A stretch of 64,000 nt of DNA from Streptomyces sp. NBC_01217 (GCF_035994185.1 NZ_CP108538.1:1364001-1428000); one strand, 5' to 3'. Positions 41,873-51,014 are shown, counted from the stretch's first letter. The notes: a model not told the origin generated them from the letters alone. Numbers and translations are program-made.

Positions 41873-43030
41873 GTGGGCCGGCTGACCGGTGGGGATCCGT
41901 CGCTGCTGCGACGGATCAATTCCGCGGTGGTACTGCACGCCCTCCGGGGCGCCGGCTCTCCCACCCTCACGGACCTGACCCGGATCACAGGTCTGTCCCG
42001 GCCTACGGTCGAGGGCGTCATGGAGGGGCTCTTCGAGGCCGGGCTGGTCGTGGAGTCGGTGCCCGACGGCGGGGAGACCCGACGCCAGGGGCGGCCGGCC
42101 CGCCGGTTCCGGTTCCGGGCCGAGGCCGGGCATCTGCTGGGCATCGAGATCGGCCCGCACCGGATCTCCGCACTGCTGTCGGGCCTGGACGGCCGGATCA
42201 TCGGGGCGGGCTCGCGCGAGGTGTCGGAGACGGCCTGCGCCGACGAGCGGCTCGACAAGGTCAGGGCCGTGGTCGCCGACGTCCTGCGGCGCACCGGCGT
42301 GGCCCGGAGCAGTCTGCGCGCGGTGGGGGTCGGCAGCCCTGGCATCGTGGAGGCCGACGGGACCGTACGGCTGGGTACCGCGCTGCCGGACTGGACGGGT
42401 CTGGCGCTGGGTGAGCGGCTGAGGCGCTCCTTCCGCTGCCCCGTCCTCGTGGAAAACGACGCCAATACCGCGGCAGTCGCTGAGCACTGGAAGGGTGCGG
42501 CGACCGAGTCCGACGACATCGTGTTCGTCCTGGCAGGGCTGAGTCCGGGTGCCGGTTCGCTGATCGGCGGGCGGCTGCACCGCGGTTTCGGCGGTGCGGC
42601 GGGGGAGATCGGCGCGCTGCATCTCCTCGGCCGCGAGGCGACGCCGGAGAAGCTTCTGTCGACGACGGACACGCCGCTGGATCCGTTGGACGAGCCTGCC
42701 GTCGCCGCCGTGTTCGCCGAGGCACGGCATGGCGACGTCCGGGCGCAGGCGGCGGTCGAGCGGTTCATCCAGCGCCTGGTGCACGATGTCGCGGCGCTGG
42801 TGCTGGCGCTGGATCCGGAGCTGGTGGTGATCGGTGGCTGGGCGGCCGGGCTGGACGGTGTGCTGGACCCGCTCCGCCGCGAGCTGGCCCGCTACTGCCT
42901 CCGGCCGCCTCGGGTCGCGCTGTCGCTGCTCGGGGAGGCGGCGGTGGCCACGGGTGCCCTGCGGCTGGCTCTCGATCATGTCGAGGAGCAGCTCTTCGCG
43001 GTGGAGGGAACGGTGACGGCCCGCCGCTGA
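41873..43030 (+). CDS. ROK-family transcriptional regulator
   Basis: A 385-residue ROK protein with an N-terminal winged helix (about 15-70, LTDLTRITGLSRPTVEGVME) and a sugar-kinase-like ROK domain (about 80-375, ENDANTAAVAEHW and GAGSLIGGRLHRGFGGAAGE). The GTG at 41873 has GGGAGGAC upstream. The zinc-binding C-x-C-G-x-x-G-C motif of ROK kinases is missing, so it is a regulator rather than a kinase. It converges on a GntR/UTRA regulator gene with a shared terminator. The sugar ligand is unknown, and no sugar transporter is adjacent. Confidence 0.9.
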   Translation: MGRLTGGDPSLLRRINSAVVLHALRGAGSPTLTDLTRITGLSRPTVEGVMEGLFEAGLVVESVPDGGETRRQGRPARRFRFRAEAGHLLGIEIGPHRISALLSGLDGRIIGAGSREVSETACADERLDKVRAVVADVLRRTGVARSSLRAVGVGSPGIVEADGTVRLGTALPDWTGLALGERLRRSFRCPVLVENDANTAAVAEHWKGAATESDDIVFVLAGLSPGAGSLIGGRLHRGFGGAAGEIGALHLLGREATPEKLLSTTDTPLDPLDEPAVAAVFAEARHGDVRAQAAVERFIQRLVHDVAALVLALDPELVVIGGWAAGLDGVLDPLRRELARYCLRPPRVALSLLGEAAVATGALRLALDHVEEQLFAVEGTVTARR

Positions 43031-43054
43031 GTGCGACGGGCCGTACGGAGACTT

Positions 43055-43078
43055 CACAGGCCGGTGGAGCCGGCCGTG
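43055..43078. terminator. Bidirectional terminator between the ROK and GntR genes
   Basis: Arms GGCCGG / CCGGCC with a 5-nt loop, extended by CAC/GTG across a one-base bulge, fill the 49-bp gap between the convergent stops. Confidence 0.55.
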
Positions 43079-43079
43079 T

Positions 43080-43847
43080 TCAGGAGGCCTGGCGCTCCTC
43101 GCTGTGATGGCTGATCTCCAGGTCGCCCGAGTCACCGAAGGTGAGGCGGCAGGTGTCGGCCCGGTAGGTGGCGACGGAGAGCGCCGCGGTGCCGCCCGAC
43201 ACGAGGTAGCGGGTGGTGACGACGAGGACGGGGGCGCCGGGAAGCCGGTCGAGCTCCTTGGCGTCGTCCACGCGCGCCGAGCCGAGTTCCACCGAACGGT
43301 CCTGGCCGTCGAGGCCGAGGCGGTGCAGTTCGCGCAGGACACTGCGGGCCCGTGCGGGCCCGGACGGGGCGTCGATCGCGGAGAGTTCGGGCACGGACGA
43401 CGACGGGACGTACAGGAGTTCCGCCGCGACCGCCTGCCCGTGGGTGACCCGGATGCGACGGACGATGTGCACCGGCTCGTCGCTGTCCACGTCAAGAACG
43501 GCCGCCACGGACGCAGGTGCGACCGCCGTCGTGCAGTCCACGGGCTGCCATGCCTCGCCGGTACCCCCGCCTGACCAGTCGCGCTGTGCCGTGGAGACGG
43601 CGACGCCGACGCGCGGCGGGGCGACGGTGGTCCCGACGCCGCGGCGGCGCTGCAGCCTGCCTTCGAGTTCGAGCTGTTCCAGAGCCTGTCGTAGCGTGGC
43701 CCGTGCGACTCCGAACCGGGCGGCGAGCTCGCGCTCGTTGGGCAGGATCTCGCCCACCGCAAAGTCTGAGTCGAGTGCCTCACTGAGCACGGTCTTCAGG
43801 TGCCAGTACTTCGGCTCCTGCACCGTTTCCAGCTGCGTGGTCCCCAC
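43080..43847 (-). CDS. GntR/UTRA-family transcriptional regulator (HutC/DasR type)
   Basis: A 255-residue regulator with an N-terminal GntR winged helix (about 12-75, FAVGEILPNERELAARFGVA) and a C-terminal UTRA effector domain (about 95-240, WQPVDCTTAVAPASVAAVLD and PVLVVTTRYLVSGG). It belongs to the HutC/DasR subfamily, which binds sugar phosphates or related effectors. Its upstream region carries a perfect TTGGTC-AA-GACCAA palindrome and an AT-rich TTTATTAAA stretch. Confidence 0.9.
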   Translation of the reverse strand: MGTTQLETVQEPKYWHLKTVLSEALDSDFAVGEILPNERELAARFGVARATLRQALEQLELEGRLQRRRGVGTTVAPPRVGVAVSTAQRDWSGGGTGEAWQPVDCTTAVAPASVAAVLDVDSDEPVHIVRRIRVTHGQAVAAELLYVPSSSVPELSAIDAPSGPARARSVLRELHRLGLDGQDRSVELGSARVDDAKELDRLPGAPVLVVTTRYLVSGGTAALSVATYRADTCRLTFGDSGDLEISHHSEERQAS

Positions 43848-43887
43848 CCTGTCCTCCGCAATCGCCCAGCGGCTATTCCGCGACGTT

Positions 43888-43953
43888 ATTTATTAAAGGT
43901 TCCTGTCTTAACGTTCAGACCATAGGACGGGACACCCCCTTGGTCAAGACCAA
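43888..43953 (-). promoter_or_regulatory. GntR-type operator cluster upstream of the UTRA regulator
   Basis: TTGGTCAAGACCAA (43940-43953) resembles the DasR-type operator (core TGGTCTAGACCA). GTCTTAACGTTCAGAC (43905-43920) is a second inverted repeat, and TTTATTAAA (43888-43896) is a short AT palindrome of the kind ROK repressors bind. Likely autoregulation or sugar control, by inference. Confidence 0.5.
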
Positions 43954-44154
43954 TCCTCCTTCGGTCACGCAGCGAAACGGGGCTCTGCCGCAGAGCGTTC
44001 ACAGGACGTTCGTGGTGCCGTGAGGCGCCCGCAGCACAAGACCCCGCGGCCGACCTCGGTCCAGGGGGCTTCGAACAGGGACAACGAAGGGACTGCTGCG
44101 CAGCCGGAGGCGCTTGCGACGGCTGAGAACGCGCCCGGCCGCTGTGAGGTCCTG

Positions 44155-45039
44155 CTACTCAGCGATCAGGTTGGTGAGCTTGTCAGGATTACGGACGATA
44201 TATACGCACTGAATGAGCCCACCCCTGATCTCCACCTGGAAGACGGAATCGGGTTTTCCGCCCGCGAGCACCAGCACGCCCGGTCGACCGTTGAGTTCCA
44301 GGAACCGGAAACCGAGGTCCGGGATCTGGTCGTGGGCGACGGCGAAGAGGAAGCGGCCGACCTTGTCGGCGCTTTCGATGATCCGCAGCGGCGCCTTGGA
44401 CTTTCCGCCGCTGTCGCCCACGAGCCGGACATCTGGCGCGAGCAGGGACAGCAGCTCATCGATGTCGCCCCCGGCCGCCGCGGCGAGGAATCGCTCCGTG
44501 AGGTCACGGCGCTGGGCCGGGTCGACGTCGTAGCGCGGTTTGCGCTCCTCGACATGGCGTCGCGCACGTCCCGCGAGCTGCCGCACCGCGGCCTCGGCGC
44601 GATCCAGGGTGGCGGCGATCTCGGCGTACGGGAATCCGAACGCCTCGCGCAGGACGAAGACGGCCCGTTCCAGCGGTGACAGCGATTCGAGGACGACAAG
44701 CACGGCGACCGATACGGAGTCGGCGAGCATGGCCTGTTCCGCGGTGTCGGGCGCGGCCGGTCCGAAGTCGGTGACGAGGGGCTCCGGCAGCCACGGCCCG
44801 ACGTACGCCTCGCGCCGCGACTGCACCTGCCGCAATCGGTCGATGGCGAGCCTGGTGGTGATCCTGACGAGAAAGGCGCGCGGCTCCCGTACATCATCAC
44901 GCGGTGCGGACGACCAGCGCAGCCAAGCCTCCTGCACCACGTCCTCGGCATCGGCGATCCTGCCCAGCATGCGGTAGGCGACCCCGGTGAGCACGGGGCG
45001 GTTGTCCTCGAAGACGTCGGTCGCGGTGTCGGCTGTCAC
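44155..45039 (-). CDS. ECF41-type RNA polymerase sigma factor with SnoaL-like domain
   Basis: A 294-residue ECF sigma factor. Region 2 (about 10-75, VAYRMLGRIADAEDVVQEAW), region 4 (about 115-170, FGFPYAEIAATLDRAEAAVR) and a C-terminal SnoaL-like domain (about 175-290) are present. The two group markers are intact: WLPEP in the inter-region linker and NPDKL at the C-terminus. I used the GTG at 45039 (MTADTATDVFEDNRP); a GTG at 45075 is possible. ECF41 factors need no anti-sigma factor and normally sit next to a carboxymuconolactone decarboxylase-type gene. None is adjacent here; the divergent neighbour is an alpha/beta hydrolase. Confidence 0.92.
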   Translation of the reverse strand: MTADTATDVFEDNRPVLTGVAYRMLGRIADAEDVVQEAWLRWSSAPRDDVREPRAFLVRITTRLAIDRLRQVQSRREAYVGPWLPEPLVTDFGPAAPDTAEQAMLADSVSVAVLVVLESLSPLERAVFVLREAFGFPYAEIAATLDRAEAAVRQLAGRARRHVEERKPRYDVDPAQRRDLTERFLAAAAGGDIDELLSLLAPDVRLVGDSGGKSKAPLRIIESADKVGRFLFAVAHDQIPDLGFRFLELNGRPGVLVLAGGKPDSVFQVEIRGGLIQCVYIVRNPDKLTNLIAE

Positions 45040-45190
45040 CTCTCCATCCCAGCCGACACTCCACACACTGTCCACCTCGGACTGCCCGGCCCCTTGAACT
45101 ACAAGCTACCGAGCGGTAATTATTGTTGACGAGACGTCTGAGTCACCCCAGGCATGGTCCGTTCATGCCGGATCGCCCGGGAGCACCAGC

Positions 45191-46021
45191 ATGGCCGCCA
45201 CGGTCTCGTTCGACGTCGACTCACCGAATGGGCCTCGGACCGTGTCCGTGGCGTATGAACGGACTGGTTCCGGTGAGCCGTTGCTCCTGCTCCACGGTAT
45301 CGGCCACCACCGTCAGGCCTGGGATCCGGTGATGCCCGTCCTGGCCGCGGAACGGGATGTGATCGCGGTCGACCTGCCCGGTTTCGGTGCCTCGTCGGCG
45401 CTGCCCGACGGTGTTCCGTACGACCTGGCGAGCGTGGTCCCGGTGCTCGGTGCGTTCTGCGAGAAGATCGGCCTGGACCGGCCGCATGTGGCGGGCAACT
45501 CACTCGGCGGTCTGCTGGCGCTGGAGCTGGGCAGGACGAAGCTCGTGCGGTCGGTGACCGCGCTGTCGCCCGCCGGTTTCTGGACGGAGAGCGAGCGTCG
45601 CTATGCCTTCGGAACGCTGCGGGCGATGTGGCAGGGCGCGTTGTCGATACCGGTGCCGATGATCGAACGGCTCTCGCGCAGCGCGGCCGGACGCGCCGCG
45701 CTGACCAGCACCATCTACGCCCGGCCCGGGCGCCGTTCACCCGGTGCCGTTGTCGCCGAGACCGTCGCCCTGCGCGAGGCGACCGGTTTCCACCAGACGC
45801 TCGCCGTCGGGCGGGGTGTCACGTTCACCGACGATGTGCCCGGACTGCCCGTGACCATCGCCTGGGGCAGCCACGACCGGCTGCTGCTGCGCCGGCAGGG
45901 AGTCAGGGCCAAGCACGCCATTCCCGGTGCCCGGCTGGTGCGGCTGCCCGGTTGTGGACACGTGCCGATGAACGACGATCCGGCGCTCGTGGCACGCGTC
46001 GTCCTCGACACCAGTAGCTGA
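45191..46021 (+). CDS. Alpha/beta hydrolase
   Basis: A 276-residue alpha/beta hydrolase with the oxyanion region LLLLHGIGHHRQAW (about 34-47), the nucleophile elbow GNSLGG (Ser about residue 103) and the catalytic His in GCGHVPMNDDP near the C-terminus. There is no signal peptide. It is divergent from the ECF41 sigma gene and could be its target in place of the usual partner. The substrate cannot be inferred. Its 3' 285 bp are overlapped by the open frame of the convergent EamA gene. Confidence 0.88.
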   Translation: MAATVSFDVDSPNGPRTVSVAYERTGSGEPLLLLHGIGHHRQAWDPVMPVLAAERDVIAVDLPGFGASSALPDGVPYDLASVVPVLGAFCEKIGLDRPHVAGNSLGGLLALELGRTKLVRSVTALSPAGFWTESERRYAFGTLRAMWQGALSIPVPMIERLSRSAAGRAALTSTIYARPGRRSPGAVVAETVALREATGFHQTLAVGRGVTFTDDVPGLPVTIAWGSHDRLLLRRQGVRAKHAIPGARLVRLPGCGHVPMNDDPALVARVVLDTSS

Positions 46022-46921
46022 ATCGGCACCCTGCGCGGTGCCGCCCCGGGGCAGCACGCCCGAGCCGAGCGCCACCCCCAGTCCGACCAGCAGACTGCCA
46101 CCGGCCTGCGGAATCCCGTACGAGCCGGTGCCGACGAGCGGTGCGGTGAGCGCCGCGGATACCGGGATCAGGCCGGAGAAAAGTGTGGCCCGTTCGGCGC
46201 CGATGCGCTGCATGCCCATGTACCAGCAGACGAATCCGACGACGGTGACCACGGCCGCCTGCCAGAGCAGCGCCATGGCCTCGCCGGGTGTGGGCATGCG
46301 CAGTACGGCCCCGCCGTCGAGCAGCACACCGAGCAGCGCGGACTCCGCGGCGGCGATACCGCACACGGTGGCGGACAGCAGCCTCGGTCCCAGCGGGCGC
46401 AGCACCGGTACGGCGAGGACGGCGAAACCGACCTCGCCGGCGAGCGCGCCGGCCGACCAGAGGGCACCCGCCGTGTCCGTGCGGCCCCATCCCTGGACGG
46501 TGAGGGCCCCGGCTGCGACCAGCACGGCCGCGTACAGAACCGGGCGCATCGGCCGCCGGCCGTCCAGCAGCGGTACGAGGACGGCGACGAGGATCGGGGC
46601 GCAACCGACGAACACCCCTGGAACGGCGGGTTCCGCGGAGCGTTCGGCGCCGAGTACGGCCAGGTTTAAGCCGACCATGCCGACGGCTGCGAGGAGCACG
46701 AGCCGTCCCCACGCCCGCAGGGTCAGGACGCGCAGTGTGGCGGCCGGGCGGGCGTCGTGGGAAAGGAAGGGCAGGAGCAGGAGCGCCGCCAGGCCGTAGC
46801 GCAGTGCCTGGCCGCCCGCGTAGGGGTAGTCGCCGAGGACGCTGTTGGCGGTGAAGGAGGCGCCCACGAGGATGCAGGCAATGGCCGCGAGGAGCGCCCC
46901 GCGCAGGGAAGTGACTTTCAT
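45737..46921 (-). CDS. EamA/DMT-family transporter with an antisense-overlapping C-terminal tail
   Basis: Residues 1-295 form a normal ten-helix EamA permease (two EamA repeats; LGDYPYAGGQALRYGLAALL near the start and GVALGSGVLPRGG at the end). The frame does not stop there but continues for about 95 hydrophilic residues antisense to the alpha/beta hydrolase gene, to a stop at 45737. The tail has no domain and is probably either a genuine but unneeded extension or the result of losing the original stop at about 46020. It is divergent from a MocR regulator. Confidence 0.78.
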   Translation of the reverse strand: MKVTSLRGALLAAIACILVGASFTANSVLGDYPYAGGQALRYGLAALLLLPFLSHDARPAATLRVLTLRAWGRLVLLAAVGMVGLNLAVLGAERSAEPAVPGVFVGCAPILVAVLVPLLDGRRPMRPVLYAAVLVAAGALTVQGWGRTDTAGALWSAGALAGEVGFAVLAVPVLRPLGPRLLSATVCGIAAAESALLGVLLDGGAVLRMPTPGEAMALLWQAAVVTVVGFVCWYMGMQRIGAERATLFSGLIPVSAALTAPLVGTGSYGIPQAGGSLLVGLGVALGSGVLPRGGTAQGADSATGVEDDACHERRIVVHRHVSTTGQPHQPGTGNGVLGPDSLPAQQQPVVAAPGDGHGQSGHIVGERDTPPDGERLVETGRLAQGDGLGDNGTG

Positions 46922-46968
46922 GGGGCCGACGTTAGGAATCCGGGCGGTCCGGTTTAAGGTCCACTTTC
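46922..46968. promoter_or_regulatory. Compact divergent promoter between eamA and mocR
   Basis: Only 47 bp separate the two starts. A GGTCC direct repeat (GGTCCGGTTTAAGGTCC) sits in it, the arrangement expected for a MocR operator. The mocR ATG has no Shine-Dalgarno sequence and may be leaderless. Confidence 0.45.
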
Positions 46969-48456
46969 ATGTCGTCTTCGGGGACCAATCCGCCACCAGA
47001 GCGGGTGGAGTCCGGGGAGTTCGTCTCCGTCGCCTGGGAGTTGCTGCTTCCCGCCGCTTCGGCCCCGGCCCGTCGGCGCGGCCGCGCACTCCAGTCGGCA
47101 CTGCGCGAGGCCGTGCGTTCCGGCAGTCTCGTTCCGGGTACGAGGCTGCCGTCCAGCCGTGCGCTCGCCGCCGATCTGCGGGTGTCGCGGGGACTGGTCA
47201 CCGAAGCGTACGAGCAGCTCACCGCAGAGGGATATCTGCGCAGCGAACAGGGCGCGGGCACCTGGGTGAGCGGGGTTGTCCGACCCGCCATACCCGGGGC
47301 GCGCGATCTCGCACCACGCGCGCTGGGCGCACGTGTCGACTTCCGGTCCGGGACGCCCGATCTGTCATTGTTCCCGCGCAGCGCCTGGGCCGCCACGTAT
47401 CGCTCGGTGCTGCGCCGACTGCCGCACAGCGCGCTCGGCTATCCCGATCCGCGCGGGCTGCCCGAGCTGCGGGAGGCTCTGGCCGCCCTGCTGACGAGGC
47501 GCCGTGGAGTGGTCGCCGATCCGGAGCGCCTGGTGGTGTGCTCCGGCGTGGCGCAGGCAATGACTCTGCTCGGATTCGTGCTGCACGGGCGGGGCATGCG
47601 GACCGTCGGTGTCGAGGATCCCGGCAGCCCCGAGCACACCGCGCTGTTCGCATCCGCCGCCATCGCCACCACCGGGCTGCCGCTGGACGACGAAGGGCTG
47701 GCTGCCGAACCCCTCGAACGCTCGGGCGTGCGCGCCGTCGTGACCACTCCAGCGCACCAGTTCCCTACCGGAATCGCCTACTCCGCCGCCCGTCGCAGCA
47801 GGCTTCTGGACTGGGCACGCGCGACGGACGGGCTGATCGTGGAGGACGACTACGACGGCGACTTCCGCTATGACCGCGCACCCGTCGGCGCGTTGCAGGG
47901 TCTCGACCCGCAACATGTCGCGTACACCGGTTCGGTGAGCAAATCGCTTGCTCCCGGACTGCGGCTGGGCTGGCTGCTGGCACCGGCGACGATGACCGAC
48001 GAAATCGTCGCCCGCAAGCGCACGATGGATCTGGGCAATCCGGCCGTCGACCAGGCGGTCCTTGCCGAATTCATCGGCGGGGGCGGCTACGACCGGCAGC
48101 TGCGCCGCTGCCAGCGCGCCTACCGTGAGCGACGCGACGCGCTGACCGCGACGCTGGCGAAGTACTTCCCCGGCACCGAGGTGAGCGGGATCGCCGCCGG
48201 TCTGCACATCATCGCCAGGCTGCCCGGACGTCACGGCCCCGAACCGGTGTTCATGGCGCGAGCGGCCGCGGCGGGAGTGGCCCTGCGGCCCCTGAGCGAC
48301 TTCGGCACCGTCGCCTCCACGGACCGAAGGGTGAGCCTGGTTCTTGGATACGCGCAGCTGGCTCCCCAGGACATCGTGCAGGGGGTTCGGTTGCTGGCGG
48401 CGGCTCAGCGGGGCACGGCCGGACCGGACATCGGCGGGGGCCGGGTATTCATCTGA
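46969..48456 (+). CDS. MocR-family regulator (GntR wHTH fused to aminotransferase fold)
   Basis: A 495-residue MocR protein with an N-terminal GntR winged helix (about 30-95, RLPSSRALAADLRVSRGLVT) and a PLP-dependent fold-type I aminotransferase-like domain (about 115-480). The PLP lysine is in GSVSKSLAPGLRLGW, preceded by the Asp-containing DDYDGDFRYD. Such proteins sense PLP or PLP adducts and often regulate the divergently transcribed gene, here the EamA exporter. Confidence 0.92.
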   Translation: MSSSGTNPPPERVESGEFVSVAWELLLPAASAPARRRGRALQSALREAVRSGSLVPGTRLPSSRALAADLRVSRGLVTEAYEQLTAEGYLRSEQGAGTWVSGVVRPAIPGARDLAPRALGARVDFRSGTPDLSLFPRSAWAATYRSVLRRLPHSALGYPDPRGLPELREALAALLTRRRGVVADPERLVVCSGVAQAMTLLGFVLHGRGMRTVGVEDPGSPEHTALFASAAIATTGLPLDDEGLAAEPLERSGVRAVVTTPAHQFPTGIAYSAARRSRLLDWARATDGLIVEDDYDGDFRYDRAPVGALQGLDPQHVAYTGSVSKSLAPGLRLGWLLAPATMTDEIVARKRTMDLGNPAVDQAVLAEFIGGGGYDRQLRRCQRAYRERRDALTATLAKYFPGTEVSGIAAGLHIIARLPGRHGPEPVFMARAAAAGVALRPLSDFGTVASTDRRVSLVLGYAQLAPQDIVQGVRLLAAAQRGTAGPDIGGGRVFI

Positions 48457-48546
48457 GGTTGGTGTGCGCGCCGCCGACGGGCACAAGGGTGGGGTCGGTC
48501 GACCGGCCACCCGTCCGTCCGCTCACTCTGCCCCGGAGGCGCCTCG

Positions 48547-50127
48547 ATGTCGTACCGTCCGCGTATTCCGTCCCTCGACCGCCGCGGTGTGCTGCGCGGT
48601 TCGCTCGCCGCTTCGGCGGCGCTCACCCTTCCCGTGGTGGGCGCCGCGGCCCCCGCCTTTGCGCTCTCCGGCAGGCCGCGCGCGGCGTGGGGCGTACAGG
48701 TGGGCGATGTCACCGCTTCGTCCGCGCTGGTCTGGGTCCGGTCGGACCGCCCGGCCCGGATGATCGTGGAGACGTCGGCGACGGAGTCCTTCCGGCGGGC
48801 CCGCACATGGCACGGTCCGCTGGTCGGTGCCGGCACGGACTTCACCGGGACGACGCCGCTGTACGGGCTTCCGCCGGGTGAGCAGGTGCACTACCGGGTG
48901 ACCCTCGCCGCCCCCGAAGACCCCCGGCGCACCGGCGAGCCGGTGTACGGGACCTTCCGGACCGCGCCCGCCCGGCGCCGGGACGGGGTGCGTTTCCTGT
49001 GGTCCGGCGACATCGCGGGCCAGGGCTGGGGCATCAACCCGGACATCGGCGGCTATGTGGTGTACGACGAGATGCGCCGTCTCGACCCGGACTTCTTTCT
49101 CTGCAGCGGCGACAACATCTACGCGGACGGTGTGATCGAGCCGAGTGTGCCCCTGCCCGACGGTCGCGTCTGGCGCAATGTCACCACGGAGGAGAAGTCG
49201 AAGGTCGCCGAGACCCTGGCCGAGTACCGGGGGAACTTCCGGTACAACCTCCTCGACGACAACCTTCGACGGTTCAACGCGCAGGTGCCTTCGATCGTTC
49301 AGTGGGACGACCACGAGGTACGCAACAACTGGTATCCCGGACAGATTCTCGACGACCCCCGCTACACCGAGAAGGACGTGAATGTGCTGGCGGCCCGTTC
49401 GGTGCGGGCGTTCACCGAGTACTTCCCGGTGTCCACGCTGCATGCCTCGTCCGGCGAGGGCCGGATGCACCGGGTGGTGCGGCACGGTCCGCTGCTCGAT
49501 GTGTTCGTCCTCGACATGCGGTCCTTCCGCGACGCCAACTCCCCCGGCCGCCGGCCCGACGACACCATCGGCATCCTCGGTGCCGAGCAGCTCGGCTGGC
49601 TCAAGCGGGAGCTGTCGCGGTCCCGTGCGGTGTGGAAGGTGATTGCCGCGGACATGCCGCTGGGGCTGGTGGTCACCGATGGTGCGACGGACTTCGAAGC
49701 GGTCGCGCAGGGCGATCCGGGCGCCCCGCTCGGCCGTGAGCTGCAGATCGCGGAGCTGCTCCGGTACATCAAGCACCGGCGGATCACCGGCACGGTCTGG
49801 CTGACGGCCGATGTGCACTACACATCGGCGCAGCACTACGAGCCCGGGCGGGCTGCGTTCAAGGACTTCGCGCCCTTCTGGGAGTTCGTGTCCGGGCCAC
49901 TGGCCGCCGGTCAGTTCCCGGCCAACACACTTGACGCGACGTTCGGTCCCGACCGGGTCTTCGTGCGGGCGCCCGACCGCGCGAATGTCTCGCCGATGGA
50001 GTCTCCGCAGCTCTTCGGTGAGGTCGACATCGACGGCGACAGCGGCGAGTTGACCGTGCGGCTGCGGGCGCAGGGCGGCTCCGTGCTGTTCAGCAAGACA
50101 CTGCAGCCGGGGCGCGTAGGGCAGTGA
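48547..50127 (+). CDS. phoD: Tat-exported alkaline phosphatase D
   Basis: A 526-residue PhoD-type phosphodiesterase/alkaline phosphatase. The N-terminus carries a twin-arginine motif (SLDRRGVLRG) and a hydrophobic stretch ending in AFA (about 1-40); a PhoD N-terminal domain (about 45-140) and the metallophosphatase domain (about 150-510) follow. Metal-site motifs include WSGDIAG, CSGDNIYADG, WDDHEVRNNW and TADVHYTS. PhoD enzymes release phosphate from phosphodiesters and are usually under PhoP control in Streptomyces; I could not identify a convincing PHO box in the 90 bp upstream. Confidence 0.93.
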   Translation: MSYRPRIPSLDRRGVLRGSLAASAALTLPVVGAAAPAFALSGRPRAAWGVQVGDVTASSALVWVRSDRPARMIVETSATESFRRARTWHGPLVGAGTDFTGTTPLYGLPPGEQVHYRVTLAAPEDPRRTGEPVYGTFRTAPARRRDGVRFLWSGDIAGQGWGINPDIGGYVVYDEMRRLDPDFFLCSGDNIYADGVIEPSVPLPDGRVWRNVTTEEKSKVAETLAEYRGNFRYNLLDDNLRRFNAQVPSIVQWDDHEVRNNWYPGQILDDPRYTEKDVNVLAARSVRAFTEYFPVSTLHASSGEGRMHRVVRHGPLLDVFVLDMRSFRDANSPGRRPDDTIGILGAEQLGWLKRELSRSRAVWKVIAADMPLGLVVTDGATDFEAVAQGDPGAPLGRELQIAELLRYIKHRRITGTVWLTADVHYTSAQHYEPGRAAFKDFAPFWEFVSGPLAAGQFPANTLDATFGPDRVFVRAPDRANVSPMESPQLFGEVDIDGDSGELTVRLRAQGGSVLFSKTLQPGRVGQ

Positions 50128-50184
50128 CCGGTACGCCGACGATCGGCTCCGGGCAGCGGTCCGGAGCCGATTGTCAGTGGTGGG

Positions 50185-50737
50185 TCATGCGCACACCCCG
50201 CGCCATCGCATCTGCCACCACTGGGGCGACCAGCCGGGGTCCTGGCTCGCCACGCTTCCCGAGGGCGGCGAGACTCTGGCCGCGTGGTTGTTGCCGACCA
50301 TCGCCGCCTGTGCGACCAATGGCCTACGGGACACGGCCCAGCAGCTGACCGGGGCGGGTCGAACTCGGCGGGCCGGCCGCCGAAGCCATCCATCTGGCCG
50401 TGGCCTACGGGTTGGGCGCCCGGCATCCGGAGGACCGCCTGTCGGCGGTGGATGTCCTGTTGATGCTCGCCGCCCAGCACCGGCTGGACGCTCCGTCGCT
50501 CGGCGAGAAGCCGGCGATCCTCCTCGACCACAGCCTGGTGAAGCCCAGCCGCCTCGCGGGCTGAGCGACCCGCTCTCCGTGGCGGCCGAGTGCGCGGAGC
50601 ACCGCGGTGCGGTGGGTGGCGAGCCGTTACCCGGGCGCGCCGAAGCGGCGGCGCGCGGCGGGTCCTCGCAGCTCGTACGTCGGGCGGCGCGCCTGAAGGC
50701 GGCCTGGGAGCGCAAGCGGGGTCCGGCACTGATATGA
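50185..50737 (+). pseudogene. Decayed DUF6493-like gene (C-terminal region, frameshifted)
   Basis: Three frames in turn carry pieces of one protein: GGETLAAWLLPTIAACATNG, then (other frame) AIHLAVAYGLGARHPEDRLS followed by VDVLLMLAAQHRLDAPSL and VKPSRLAG, then (first frame) VAAECAEHRGAVG with GGSSQLVRRAARLK. The order matches the C-terminal part of DUF6493/DUF7825-type streptomycete proteins. Two frameshifts and an internal stop after PSRLAG show it is dead. The rest of the 50.1-51.0 kb gap holds no other gene. Confidence 0.65.
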
Positions 50738-50970
50738 CCGCCCACGGCATCCATGACTGCCACCACGTCCATGACCGCCACGACATCGTGGCGTAACCCG
50801 CAGCGTGCCGTCCGGGCCGGATGCTCGGGGTCCGGGCCCGTACGGGAGCCATCCTGCTTTCGGCTCAAGGCCCGGGCTATGAGGGCCTGCCGGCCGCCGC
50901 GCACCATGTTCAGCCAAGGCATCAATCGACTAAAACCAACGATAAGGGACTAGATCCGCACTTAACCCAT

Positions 50971-51014
50971 CAGTCACAGAGCGTTCGTGATCAGGCAACA
51001 CCACTCAGTCACAG
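50971..51014 (+). repeat. Direct repeat CAGTCACAG in the promoter of the ACT-GNAT gene
   Basis: CAGTCACAG occurs at 50971-50979 and 51006-51014, 35 bp apart. The second copy overlaps the ribosome-binding region of the gene starting at 51022, so binding there could regulate expression. Confidence 0.4.
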
